Assembly: GCF_046233715.1 (NCBI RefSeq)
Contig: NZ_JBJNRJ010000004.1
Location: forward strand, 62,001 to 126,000
Source: Trujillonella humicola
Lineage (GTDB): Bacteria > Actinomycetota > Actinomycetes > Mycobacteriales > Geodermatophilaceae
Reading direction: 5' to 3'
Length of the DNA: 64,000 nt
The position numbers and the translations under genes were made by a program. The notes beneath the pieces were generated by a model. The model saw nothing but the letters and a program-made list of their open reading frames with translations, did no database searches and was not told the DNA's origin. Below are positions 28,152-35,790 of the stretch, in pieces. Every line of letters starts with the position of its first letter. Within the stretch, counting starts at the first letter, position 1.

Positions 28152-28185
28152 GCGGCGCCCGGGAGCTTCCGCTCCCGGGCGCCGC
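28152..28185 (-). terminator. Perfect 15-bp terminator hairpin after phyH
   Basis: GCGGCGCCCGGGAGC and its exact complement GCTCCCGGGCGCCGC surround a TTCC loop (GGAA on the transcribed leftward strand, a stable GNRA tetraloop). It begins 11 bp past the phyH stop. There is no U-tract. Confidence 0.75.
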
Positions 28186-28196
28186 GGTGACGGAAC

Positions 28197-29051
28197 TCAG
28201 GCAGTTTTGGGTACCAGGAGCGTGGCGATCCGGTCCGCGACGGCACCGACCACCACCGGCGCATTCACGTCGTTCTCGACGTGCGCGAACCGGAAGAGGT
28301 GCTGCATGTCCTTGCCCCACGACTCGTACTGCGCCTGGTCCACCTTCAGCGGCATCATCCCGACCTCGGCCTCGCTGAAGCGGTACCAGCTGCGGCTGTA
28401 GGCGACCGCCATCATCGGACGCATGTCCGGCGTCCGGTTCGGCGTGCCCCGGTGCCACATCCGGGCGTCCCGGATGATGACGCTGCCCGCCGGGGCGATC
28501 ACCTGCTGGGCTTCGCGCAGCTGCGAGCCGGCGGCCGCGTCACTCCAGTCGAGGTGGTGCGTCCCGTACGGGAAGATCTCCAGCGGCCCGTTCTCCGGCG
28601 TGAAGTCGACGAGCAGGATGTTCAGGACGAGGTTGAAGGCCGGCAGCGCGGTGTCGAGGCCGGGGAAGAGCGCGATGCCGTCGGAGTGCGCGATCTGGTA
28701 CTCGGAGCCTTCGAGCGGCGTGTCGGCCGCCATGAAGCTCACGGCCAGGTCCTCGCCCAGCACCTTCTTCAGCAGCGGGTAGAGGAGCTCGTTGGTCTGG
28801 ATGTCGGGCGCGACGAACGGCGGCCGCACCGGCAGCTGGATGTTGTAGCGGTTCTTGCCGCGGTTGTCCGGCGTCTTCGCCCGATGGTCCTCGAGGAGCC
28901 CGGCGAAGTCGTCCGTCATCTCCTGCATGCGGGCGCGGTCGAACACCTCCTCGAGGAGGAAGTAGCCGTCCGTGCGCAGCGCGAGCAGCAGCTGCTCCTG
29001 GAAGTCGGGCTGCCCGGCCCGCTCGGTCCACTCGGCCTTGGTCAGGCGCAT
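28197..29051 (-). CDS. Phytanoyl-CoA dioxygenase (PhyH)-family protein
   Basis: Fe(II)/2-oxoglutarate-dependent oxygenase, 284 aa. The facial triad is visible as HSDGIALFPG (His-x-Asp) and DARMWHRGTPNRT (distal His, with an Arg for 2-oxoglutarate). The N-terminal helix LALRTDGYFLLEEVFD is typical of the family. Perfect AAGGAG lies 6 bp before ATG 29051. A 17-bp operator-like dyad at 29107-29123 matches one in front of the divergent rpiR gene, so it is probably controlled by that RpiR protein. Substrate unknown; hydroxylation of a non-sugar aglycone is one possibility given the neighbours. Confidence 0.88.
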   Translation of the reverse strand: MRLTKAEWTERAGQPDFQEQLLLALRTDGYFLLEEVFDRARMQEMTDDFAGLLEDHRAKTPDNRGKNRYNIQLPVRPPFVAPDIQTNELLYPLLKKVLGEDLAVSFMAADTPLEGSEYQIAHSDGIALFPGLDTALPAFNLVLNILLVDFTPENGPLEIFPYGTHHLDWSDAAAGSQLREAQQVIAPAGSVIIRDARMWHRGTPNRTPDMRPMMAVAYSRSWYRFSEAEVGMMPLKVDQAQYESWGKDMQHLFRFAHVENDVNAPVVVGAVADRIATLLVPKTA

Positions 29052-29106
29052 CGCTTTCTCCTTCGGATTGACGGTGTGGGTAGGGGAGTGACGGTGTGCC
29101 GCATTT

Positions 29107-29123
29107 CTGTTGTGAAACTACAA
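29107..29123. promoter_or_regulatory. Putative RpiR operator, phyH side
   Basis: CTGTTGTGAAACTACAA, followed by GGA. It matches the site at 29270-29286 in the form CTGTWGT-N3-ACTACAA, followed by GGA in both. It is 56 bp upstream of the phyH start. Confidence 0.6.
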
Positions 29124-29252
29124 GGATGGCGCCGACGGCCGGAGGATGACGATCCCCCGGGAAGAAGCCCGCAGCCGGTCGGAGCGCCACACATGAGTCT
29201 TGACGCTCATGTTGACGGCCTGAATTCGGACAACTCCTCCCGGACGGCGGCG

Positions 29253-29267
29253 TTGCCAGTGTGGCAA
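29253..29267. promoter_or_regulatory. Perfect inverted repeat TTGCCA-GTG-TGGCAA
   Basis: A 15-bp perfect dyad directly abutting the rpiR-side operator (2 bp apart). It could be a second operator for a different protein or part of a composite site. Confidence 0.5.
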
Positions 29268-29269
29268 AT

Positions 29270-29286
29270 CTGTAGTCGGACTACAA
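29270..29286. promoter_or_regulatory. Putative RpiR operator, rpiR side
   Basis: CTGTAGTCGGACTACAA contains the perfect palindrome TGTAGTC-G-GACTACA. Located 125 bp before the rpiR start codon, consistent with autoregulation, and repeated with three to four changes in front of phyH. Confidence 0.65.
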
Positions 29287-29410
29287 GGACTGTCATGTGG
29301 GCGGCCCGCGGGCGGCTAGGCTGTCCGGCGAATGTCCCCCCGGCGCGCGACGCGATCGACGGTCGCGGCGAACGGACGGCCGCCGGCCGCTGGAGCGAGA
29401 GGATGGCCGG

Positions 29411-30415
29411 ATGAGCGTTGAGTCCGTGGAGGCCGGTGCGGCGGCCTCGCCGCCGCCGGGCGGCACCGCGAACCTCCTGGACCGGATCAGCGACCGCCTG
29501 CCGGAACTGCGCAGGTCTGAGCAGAAGGTGGCTGCCGCCGTGCTCGCGGATCCGGCGCGGGTCGTCCGCGAAGGCCTCGCAGATCTCGCTCGCCGGGCGG
29601 GGGTGAGCGAACCTACCGTCGTGCGGTTCGCCAGGGCACTGGGCTTCGGGGGTTTCCAGGACTTCAAGATCCAGGCAGCGCAGAGCGTCGCGCTCGGCAT
29701 CCCGGTGACCCAGTCGAGCATCGACGAGGGCGACGACGTCGCCACGACCGTCGAGAAGATCTTCAACTACTCGGTGACCAGCCTCGCCCACGCCCGCAGC
29801 AGGCTGGACACCGCCCGCGTCCAAGCGGCCGCGGCGCTGATGAGCGGCGCGCGGGAGATCATCTTCATCGGCTCGGGGGCGTCCAGCATCGTCGCCGGGG
29901 ACGCCGTGCAGAAGGCGGCGTTGTTCGGCGTCCCGTGCAGCGCGCCGGTCGACCCGCAGATGCAGTTCCTGGCCGTCGCGCTCGCCACTCCGGAGACCGT
30001 GCTGGTCGCCATCTCCAACACCGGCCGGACAGCCGCCGTCGTCGACGCGGCCCGGAGCGCCCGCGCCCGCGGGGTCGCCACGATCGCGATCACCGGCGAG
30101 CTGGGGCCGCTCTCGGAGGTCGTCGACGTCCCGATCCTCGTCGAGACGTTCGAGAACACCGACTTCTACACCCCCACGACCTCGCGCCTGGCGCACCTCA
30201 CGGTCATCGACGTCCTGGCCACGGTGGTCGCGATGAACCGACCGGACGGGGAGAAGACCCTCATCCGGGAGGCCAAGGCACGACTGGCCGTCGCGCGCAG
30301 CGTGCCGTCGCTCGCCGCCGGGGAGGGGGGCGACGCGCGTGGGGGACGGGACCGGAGCACTCACGACCCCTCCGCCACCACCTCGCCGGTCGCCGACGAG
30401 TCGGTAATCGGGTAG
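29411..30415 (+). CDS. RpiR/MurR-family transcriptional regulator
   Basis: A 334-residue regulator with an N-terminal HTH_6 domain (LLDRISDRLPELRRSEQKVA, then VSEPTVVRFARALGFGGFQD) and a C-terminal SIS sugar-phosphate-binding domain (IIFIGSGASSIVAGDAVQK and VAISNTGRTAAVVDAAR). ATG 29411 has GAGAGGA about 9 bp upstream. It probably senses a phosphorylated sugar intermediate and controls itself and phyH. Its last 55 bp overlap, tail to tail, the end of the beta-propeller gene on the other strand; the Ser/Thr/Asp-rich C-terminus encoded there is atypical of the family. Confidence 0.9.
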   Translation: MSVESVEAGAAASPPPGGTANLLDRISDRLPELRRSEQKVAAAVLADPARVVREGLADLARRAGVSEPTVVRFARALGFGGFQDFKIQAAQSVALGIPVTQSSIDEGDDVATTVEKIFNYSVTSLAHARSRLDTARVQAAAALMSGAREIIFIGSGASSIVAGDAVQKAALFGVPCSAPVDPQMQFLAVALATPETVLVAISNTGRTAAVVDAARSARARGVATIAITGELGPLSEVVDVPILVETFENTDFYTPTTSRLAHLTVIDVLATVVAMNRPDGEKTLIREAKARLAVARSVPSLAAGEGGDARGGRDRSTHDPSATTSPVADESVIG

Positions 30416-31338
30416 GCGACGTACGCGAGTGACCGCGAGTCGGGCGACCAGCTCGGCACGTTGATCGTGCCCTGTCCCCCATCCAGGGCGACGAGGTCGG
30501 TGCGCCGGCCCGTGGTGAGGTCGATGAGGCGCAGTTCGACCGGCAGGTCGGCGGGATGTCCGACCGTTCCCGGCGGATAGCTGAGATAGGCCAGCCACCG
30601 ACCGTCCGGTGAGGGGTGCGGGAACCAGTTCACCCGGTCGTCGTCGGTGAGCTGCTGCACCGTCCCGTCGGTCAGGTGATGGCGGAACAGCTGGGCGTGC
30701 CCCTCGCGGGTGGAGGCCACCTCGGAGTTGAAGTAGACCGAGAGGCCGTCCGGGGCGAAGTCCGGCCCGTCGGCCGGCGAGTAGCCGTCGCCCAGCAGGC
30801 GGTCCTGCCCCTCATCCAGGTCCAGCAACCAGATGGCGCGGGTACCCCACTCGTCCCCGCCGAGCATCTCGGTGCCGACGTAGGCCAGAGTGCGCCCGTC
30901 CGGTGTGATGCCGTGCAGGAAGTGCCGGAACAACCGCGACGGGTCCTTCTCCTGGGTCACCCGCTCGACCGGGCCGCCCTCCCACGGCGCCCGGTAGACG
31001 TGCCAGTCGTTCGCGGACATGTAGTGCCACCGGCCGTCCGGTGAGATGAGGTGGTCGTTGTTCAGCTCGGGCAGGCCGGTCATCGGGATGAGCTCGAGCC
31101 CTGCCGGCTCGGCGGTGTCGACGCGGTAGAGCAGGCCATCGGCGTTGACGACGATCCACCGGCCGTCCGGGTGCCAGTTCGGGGACTCGAACAACTGGTC
31201 GGTCGACGTCATGACGGCCCGCGAGCGCTGGCTCTCGATGTCGAGCACGTGCAGCTGGGCGCGCTGTCCGGGCCGTAGCTTCCGTGCGTACCGGACGTGC
31301 TCGGTCTCCGGCGGCGTCTGCATGTCGCTCTCCCTCAT
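30361..31338 (-). CDS. TolB-like beta-propeller (PD40) protein
   Basis: A 325-residue protein made of about six PD40/WD40-like blades: repeated SPNWHPDGRWIVV, HLISPDGRWHYM, GITPDGRTLAYV, DFAPDGLSVYF, HPSPDGRWLAYL and SWSPDSRSLAYV. It has no signal peptide, so it is cytosolic. The blade organisation and conserved His residues recall oligogalacturonate-lyase-type propellers, which eliminate from uronides; this is only a structural analogy. Last gene of the main island operon: its ATG overlaps the DUF1080 stop (ATGA). Overlaps the rpiR 3' end by 55 bp on the opposite strand. Confidence 0.75.
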   Translation of the reverse strand: MRESDMQTPPETEHVRYARKLRPGQRAQLHVLDIESQRSRAVMTSTDQLFESPNWHPDGRWIVVNADGLLYRVDTAEPAGLELIPMTGLPELNNDHLISPDGRWHYMSANDWHVYRAPWEGGPVERVTQEKDPSRLFRHFLHGITPDGRTLAYVGTEMLGGDEWGTRAIWLLDLDEGQDRLLGDGYSPADGPDFAPDGLSVYFNSEVASTREGHAQLFRHHLTDGTVQQLTDDDRVNWFPHPSPDGRWLAYLSYPPGTVGHPADLPVELRLIDLTTGRRTDLVALDGGQGTINVPSWSPDSRSLAYVAYPITDSSATGEVVAEGS

Positions 31339-32240
31339 TCGTCGTCAGCCGCACCGTCGAGCGGGCGGATCCGTATGTGCCGCCATCGGCAGGTCGCGGC
31401 GGGACCCCACCGCTCCGGGCCCAATCGGGGCACCAGCGCCGGATCGATCCCCGAAGGCACGTACTGATCGTTGTCGTGGACCTCGAGGCCGATCCGGCCG
31501 GCCGGACCGAGGAGCCCTTCGACGCCGGCGGGGTCGTAGACGGACGCCAGCAGTGTCGGCGTGTCGAGTTCCGCGACGAACAGATCGTTGATCCACACCT
31601 GGATCAGCGGGTGACGGCCGGTGCACCGGACCCGGAATTGGTTCCAGTCCCCCCAGCGCCACGCGGCGAGGAACTCCTCGGCAGATGCTGCATGGGACAA
31701 CAGCGACCGCTTCTGGTCGGTGACGGGTTCGACCGACGTCGCCGGGTCCTCGACCCGCAGGCCGACCGGTCGCCCGGCTGCGTCGCGCTCGACGTCGACG
31801 GCGAAGGCGAGCGCGTGGAAGCCGCCGATCCCGTTGCCGTAGAACCCACCGATGCCGCCGGACCTCCGGTGGTCCAGGAGGACCTGGTAGGCCTGCGCGC
31901 CGGAGTCACTGGCGCGGAGGTAGATGCCGGTGTCGGCCGGCCAGTCGGGACGCGCCTCGAGTTCGAGCTCGAAATCACCGAAGACGTCGTCGGTGAGCAG
32001 GTAGCCGCCGTAGCCAGAGCCCGGTGGCTCCTGCCGGCCGACGAGGGCGCCGTCGACGACCTCCCAGGTGGCCGGTGAGGCGGCGGCCGCCGTGCGGTGG
32101 GCACGGTCGTGCTCCTCGTCGGGCATCGGCCGGCCCGGGCCGAGACCGGAGAACTGGCGCGGCACCGCGTGCCAGCCGCGCAGGCTCTCGCCGTCGAACA
32201 GGTCGGCGAAGCCCTGCTTCTCGACGGCCGGGCCGACCAT
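31335..32240 (-). CDS. DUF1080 / 3-keto-disaccharide hydrolase family protein
   Basis: Concanavalin-like jelly-roll of 301 residues with the DUF1080 hallmarks: FADLFDGESLRGWHAV at the N-terminus, WEVVDGALVGRQE, YLLTDDVFGDFELELEARP, DTGIYLRAS, WNQFRVRCTGRHPLIQVWIN and a C-terminal CRWRHIRIRPL strand. Characterised members hydrolyse 3-keto-glycosides. Most are secreted, but no signal peptide is seen here, suggesting an intracellular substrate delivered by the island's ABC importer. It is 4 bp after the SnoaL-like gene and overlaps the propeller gene start. Confidence 0.85.
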   Translation of the reverse strand: MVGPAVEKQGFADLFDGESLRGWHAVPRQFSGLGPGRPMPDEEHDRAHRTAAAASPATWEVVDGALVGRQEPPGSGYGGYLLTDDVFGDFELELEARPDWPADTGIYLRASDSGAQAYQVLLDHRRSGGIGGFYGNGIGGFHALAFAVDVERDAAGRPVGLRVEDPATSVEPVTDQKRSLLSHAASAEEFLAAWRWGDWNQFRVRCTGRHPLIQVWINDLFVAELDTPTLLASVYDPAGVEGLLGPAGRIGLEVHDNDQYVPSGIDPALVPRLGPERWGPAATCRWRHIRIRPLDGAADDE

Positions 32241-32244
32241 GCCG

Positions 32245-32658
32245 TCAGTCCTGAGCCGCCGCGAGAGCGACCTCGTTCACGTACTCCTCCATCCGCCGGA
32301 TGAGCCCGGCGTCGTTGAACGTGAAGATGATCAGCAGCGGGATGGACAGCACCTTGCCGGTCGCGAACCGAATCGTGGCGTCGAGGTGGGACACCACGCG
32401 GCGGCCGTCGGCCATGGCCTCGACGCGCACGTCGAGCTCGGTCCGTTCGCGGTCGATGAACTTCTGCGCGGTCCGCGCGACCAGTTCCTCCTTGCCGAAG
32501 ATCTCGTGCTTCTCCTTCTCGGTGGAGAGGGGGAAGAGCACCTCGGCGTCGTCGGCCCACAGCGCGGACCACTCCTCGAGCTGCTTGCGTTGCTCCAGGT
32601 CGTAAAGACGTTCGATCGTGGTGACCAAGTCGTGACCGGCCGTGGTGGATGTGCTCAC
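32245..32658 (-). CDS. SnoaL/NTF2-like protein
   Basis: A 137-residue cone-shaped alpha+beta barrel protein: helix TIERLYDLEQRKQLEEWSAL, strand DAEVLFPL, KHEIFGKEELVARTAQKFI and long strands (VVSHLDATIRFATGK, LLIIFTFNDAGLIRRMEEYV). The fold serves isomerases, dehydratases and cyclases on keto compounds. Here a role as an auxiliary eliminase/hydratase or carrier in the pathway is plausible but unproven. Downstream of the solute-binding protein gene, separated by a tandem repeat. Confidence 0.75.
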   Translation of the reverse strand: MSTSTTAGHDLVTTIERLYDLEQRKQLEEWSALWADDAEVLFPLSTEKEKHEIFGKEELVARTAQKFIDRERTELDVRVEAMADGRRVVSHLDATIRFATGKVLSIPLLIIFTFNDAGLIRRMEEYVNEVALAAAQD

Positions 32659-32735
32659 GAAGGCTCCTGCCGTGTAGGGAAAGAAGGGGTGGAACCGGGC
32701 GGACGGGACGGCATCTCGCCGGTCCCGCCCGCCCG

Positions 32736-32783
32736 GGGCACAGTGGGATCAGGGCACGGTGGGATCAGGGCACGGTGGGATCA
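32736..32783 (-). repeat. Three tandem 16-bp repeats covering the end of the binding-protein gene
   Basis: TGATCCCACCGTGCCC (leftward strand) occurs three times without gaps, the third with one change. The first copy supplies the stop codon of the solute-binding protein, so the other two carry redundant TGA triplets in the same relative position. Possible slippage product. Confidence 0.9.
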
Positions 32784-33800
32784 GGCATCGCAGCTGTTCG
32801 AATAGATGTATCCGGCCATCTCGGGATCGTCGACGTTGTCCTGCGTGAGCAGCCCCATGGGGAGGTCCACCGGTTCGATCGGCTCGACCGGCCCGGTGTT
32901 CCCCTCTTCCAGGTAGTCGACGATCGCGGCCAGCTGCTGCCGTCCGATCTCTTCGGCCGGCTGCGCACCGAGCGCTAGGATGGTGCCCGCCCGGAGCGCC
33001 TCGACCTCGGCCGGCACCGCGTCGAACCCGATGATCTCGATGTCGTCGCGGCCCGACGACCGGATCGCCGCGGCGGCGCCCTCGCCCTCCGGGCCGGTGG
33101 AGGCGATGATCAGCTTGAGATCGGGATTCGCCAGGATCGCCGCGTTGACCGCCGTCTGGGTCCTGTTGGGGTCGAAGTCGGTGAACTGCACGGGCAGCAC
33201 GGTGACCCCTTCCTCCTGTTCGAGGGCGTCGAGCAACGGCTCGTAGCGGTTGGCCACGATCGGCACCGCCGCCGAGCCGCCGACGGTGAACACGGATCCG
33301 CCACCGCTGAGCACCTCGGTCGCCATGTCGACGAGCTCCTGCGGCGGGGCCTGGTCGGCGAAGAGCCTGACGTAGGACGGCGGGGTCATGTCCAGCGCGC
33401 TGGCCACCGGCACGCCCTGACGCATCAACGTCTGCACCTGGCCGGCGAAAGGGTCGACGTTCGGCGCATTCAGCAGCAGGCCCTGCGGGTCGTCCAGCAG
33501 CGCGGCGTTGAAGTTGGTGTTGAGCCGGGTGGCGTCGGTGGTCTCACTGGCGTACCACTCGAAGTCCACGCCGCGCTCCTGGGCCTCCTTCGTCGCCCCG
33601 CAGGCCACGGTGTTCCAGAGCGCGTCCGAGGTGTTCGCGATCACGCCACGGATCACGAGTGTGCCGTCGGCCGCCGGCTGGCCTCCTCCTCCGCTCTCGT
33701 CCACGCCCCCACCACAAGCGGTGGTCGTCACCAGTGCGGCTGCCAGGACGAACGGCAACCCTCCACGCAGTCGGCCGCGGACAGCCCGGTTGCTCGTCAT
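32781..33800 (-). CDS. Ribose-type ABC transporter solute-binding lipoprotein
   Basis: Extracellular binding protein of a CUT2-like (RbsB/LacI-fold) sugar importer, 339 aa. The lipobox is ALVTTTACGGG (lipidated Cys after a signal peptide) followed by a Gly/Ser linker. The periplasmic-binding-protein type 1 core shows IRGVIANTSDALWNTVACGA, NFNAALLDDPQGLLLNA, IIGFDAVPAEVEALRAG and AQPAEEIGRQQL. The C-terminal IYSNSCDA contains a second Cys. Upstream in the operon are the permease and ATPase. A (16 bp)x3 tandem repeat begins in its stop codon. Confidence 0.9.
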   Translation of the reverse strand: MTSNRAVRGRLRGGLPFVLAAALVTTTACGGGVDESGGGGQPAADGTLVIRGVIANTSDALWNTVACGATKEAQERGVDFEWYASETTDATRLNTNFNAALLDDPQGLLLNAPNVDPFAGQVQTLMRQGVPVASALDMTPPSYVRLFADQAPPQELVDMATEVLSGGGSVFTVGGSAAVPIVANRYEPLLDALEQEEGVTVLPVQFTDFDPNRTQTAVNAAILANPDLKLIIASTGPEGEGAAAAIRSSGRDDIEIIGFDAVPAEVEALRAGTILALGAQPAEEIGRQQLAAIVDYLEEGNTGPVEPIEPVDLPMGLLTQDNVDDPEMAGYIYSNSCDA

Positions 33801-33840
33801 ATTCCGTTCCCTCTCGTCGAGTGCGGTCGTGTGGTCTCAC

Positions 33841-33872
33841 AGCGGTGCAGCGGTGCAGCGGTGCAGCGGTGC
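33841..33872. repeat. Four tandem copies of an 8-bp unit
   Basis: AGCGGTGC is repeated four times exactly between the permease stop and the binding-protein start. A simple repeat prone to slippage; no gene runs through it. It lies in the leader of the binding-protein gene and might affect its relative expression in the operon. Confidence 0.9.
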
Positions 33873-33884
33873 GCGGAGGGGGCG

Positions 33885-34964
33885 TCAGCCGGCGCCTCGC
33901 CGCTTGGTGTTCCAGCGGTCGAGGGCGACGGCGAAGATGAGGACGACGCCGACGGCCATCAACTGGTAGAAGGGCTGCACGCCGATGACGACGAGGCCCG
34001 CCTGCAGCAAGATGGCGAGGATCGCGCCCCAGATGATCCCCAGGACGTTGATCCGGCCACCCATGAGGGCGGTACCGCCGATGACCGCCGCGGTGATGGC
34101 GTTGAGCGCGTCGTTGTTGTGTCCGGCGATCGTGGTGGACCCGAAGTTCGCGAGGCTGAAGAACCCGGCGAGGCCGGCAAGGGCCCCGGCCAGCGCGACC
34201 AGCAGCAAGATGTGTTGCCGCACCCGGATGCCGGCCCGCTCGGCGGCGACCCGTGAGGAGCCGATCGACAGGGTCCGCACGCCGAACCGCAGGTAGCGGA
34301 GCGCCGCCCACAACGCTGCGGCGACCAGCAGCGCGACGACGGCCGGGAGTGGCACGCCGAGGAACGTGCGGAAGGAGAAGCGGTCCTGCAGCTCGATGGG
34401 TAGCTGGCTGATGTCCGCACCGTTGGTGAGCAGCAGGGTGATCCCCGTGCCGATACCCAGCGTTCCCAGCGTAGCGATGAACGAGTTGACGTCGAGGAAC
34501 TCGATGATCAGTCCGTTCACCAGGCCGAACAGTGCCCCGACTGCCATGCAGGTCAGCAGGCCGAGGAGGCAGGCGAGCAGCACGTTGCCCGAGCGGCCGC
34601 CCCCCGCCGTGACCGGCCCGACCACGTCGCGGATCACCATCGCTCCGACCACCGACGAGAGCACCAGGTTGGAGCCGACCGACAGGTCGATGACACCGGC
34701 GGAGAGCAGCAGGCCCACGGCCAGCGCGAGCAGCAGCCCGGTGCTCACCGCCAGTGCGACGGAGCGGAAGTTCTGAGAGCTGAAGAAGACGTTGTCCCTC
34801 GACAGCAGGGTGAAGAGGGCGATCAGGGCGATGTTCAGCAGCAGCACCCAGGTCCCGCTGCCGCCCAGCCAGCGCACCACCGGGTGCTTCTGCTTGACGC
34901 CCCGCAGGTCGAGGTCGACCTCGTGCGCGGGAGCCGGGGCGTTGGTGGCGTCCGTGGCGGTCAC
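33885..34964 (-). CDS. Ribose-type ABC transporter permease
   Basis: RbsC/BPD_transp_2-family membrane subunit, 359 residues with about ten helices (first WVLLLNIALIALFTLLS). Signature blocks are AGVIDLSVGSNLVLSSVVGA, FGLVNGLIIEFLDVNSFIAT (the inner-membrane consensus) and NNDALNAITAAVIGGTALMG, the EAA-like loop for the ATPase. GTG 34964 overlaps the ATPase stop by 4 bases (GTGA). Substrate probably the sugar or glycoside degraded by the island. Confidence 0.92.
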   Translation of the reverse strand: MTATDATNAPAPAHEVDLDLRGVKQKHPVVRWLGGSGTWVLLLNIALIALFTLLSRDNVFFSSQNFRSVALAVSTGLLLALAVGLLLSAGVIDLSVGSNLVLSSVVGAMVIRDVVGPVTAGGGRSGNVLLACLLGLLTCMAVGALFGLVNGLIIEFLDVNSFIATLGTLGIGTGITLLLTNGADISQLPIELQDRFSFRTFLGVPLPAVVALLVAAALWAALRYLRFGVRTLSIGSSRVAAERAGIRVRQHILLLVALAGALAGLAGFFSLANFGSTTIAGHNNDALNAITAAVIGGTALMGGRINVLGIIWGAILAILLQAGLVVIGVQPFYQLMAVGVVLIFAVALDRWNTKRRGAG

Positions 34965-35746
34965 GATGCCTCCTTCTGGAAGCCCACCATGGTGGCCACG
35001 ACCTCTGGGACGGTGAGATCGGCAGCGGGGGCGTCCAGGGCGGTATGGCCGCGCCACAGGATCACGACGCGGTCGGCCACCTTCAGCGCGCGCGGGAGAT
35101 CGTGTGACACCACGAGCACGCCGAGTCCTCGCGCGGCGACGGTTCGGAAGAGGTCGCACACGATCTCGGACTGGCGGGCGCCGAGGGCCGCGGTCGGCTC
35201 GTCCATGAGGACAGCGGTCGAGGACCACATGACCGCCTTGGCGACGGCCACGGCCTGCTTCTGTCCGCCGGAGAGGTCGCTGATCGGCACGGTGAGCGAC
35301 GGGAGCTTGATCGACAGATCGCGCAGCGCCTGGTCGGCGCGGGCCGCCATCTCCTTCCGTGAGAGCGCCCCGAGCAAGCGCCCGAGACCCGGTCGGAGCA
35401 CCTCGTGACCCAGGAACATGTTGTCCATCACGGAAAGGTCGGGGGCCTGCGCCAGGTCCTGGTGGACGCAATCCACCCCGCGGGCCTGGGCGTCCCGCAC
35501 CGAGTGCAGATGGACCTTCTCGTCGGCGATTTCGATGTGCCCCGAGTCCGGCTGCAGAATGCCGAGAAGCATCTTGAGCACCGTGGACTTCCCCGCTCCG
35601 TTGTCACCGAAGAGCGCCACCACCTCGCCGGAGTGCACGGTGACCGTGGCATCGGACAGCGCCTGTACGTGGCCGAAACGCTTCGCCAGATGGTGAGCGG
35701 CGATCGCCACAGCGGGCCGCTTGCCCGCGGGACGGGAGTCAGTCAT
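34961..35746 (-). CDS. Ribose-type ABC transporter ATPase, single nucleotide-binding domain
   Basis: A 261-residue ATPase: Walker A ALFGDNGAGKSTVLKML, signature SDLSGGQKQAVAVAKAV, Walker B TAVLMDEPTAALG and the His switch VVSHDLP. RbsA-type proteins normally have two fused domains (about 500 aa); this one has a single domain, so it must dimerise, as in the FrcA-like group. ATG 35746 is preferred for its strong AGGAGG; ATG 35794 overlaps the upstream gene's stop (ATGA) and is a serious alternative. Confidence 0.9.
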   Translation of the reverse strand: MTDSRPAGKRPAVAIAAHHLAKRFGHVQALSDATVTVHSGEVVALFGDNGAGKSTVLKMLLGILQPDSGHIEIADEKVHLHSVRDAQARGVDCVHQDLAQAPDLSVMDNMFLGHEVLRPGLGRLLGALSRKEMAARADQALRDLSIKLPSLTVPISDLSGGQKQAVAVAKAVMWSSTAVLMDEPTAALGARQSEIVCDLFRTVAARGLGVLVVSHDLPRALKVADRVVILWRGHTALDAPAADLTVPEVVATMVGFQKEAS

Positions 35747-35790
35747 CGCCTTGCCTCCTGGGCTGCTGTCGGCTGGGTTGACCCGGTCGG

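Larger units (their letters stand above)
29052..29410. other. Divergent control region phyH/rpiR
   Basis: A 359-bp gap without a convincing gene. It holds three dyads listed separately (29107-29123, 29253-29267, 29270-29286) and the ribosome-binding sites of both flanking genes. No clear -35/-10 pair could be assigned. Confidence 0.7.

Noticed and set aside
33841..33872. CRISPR-like array
   Set aside because: Unit is 8 bp without spacers; it is a simple tandem repeat. No other direct-repeat array with spacers was seen in the window.
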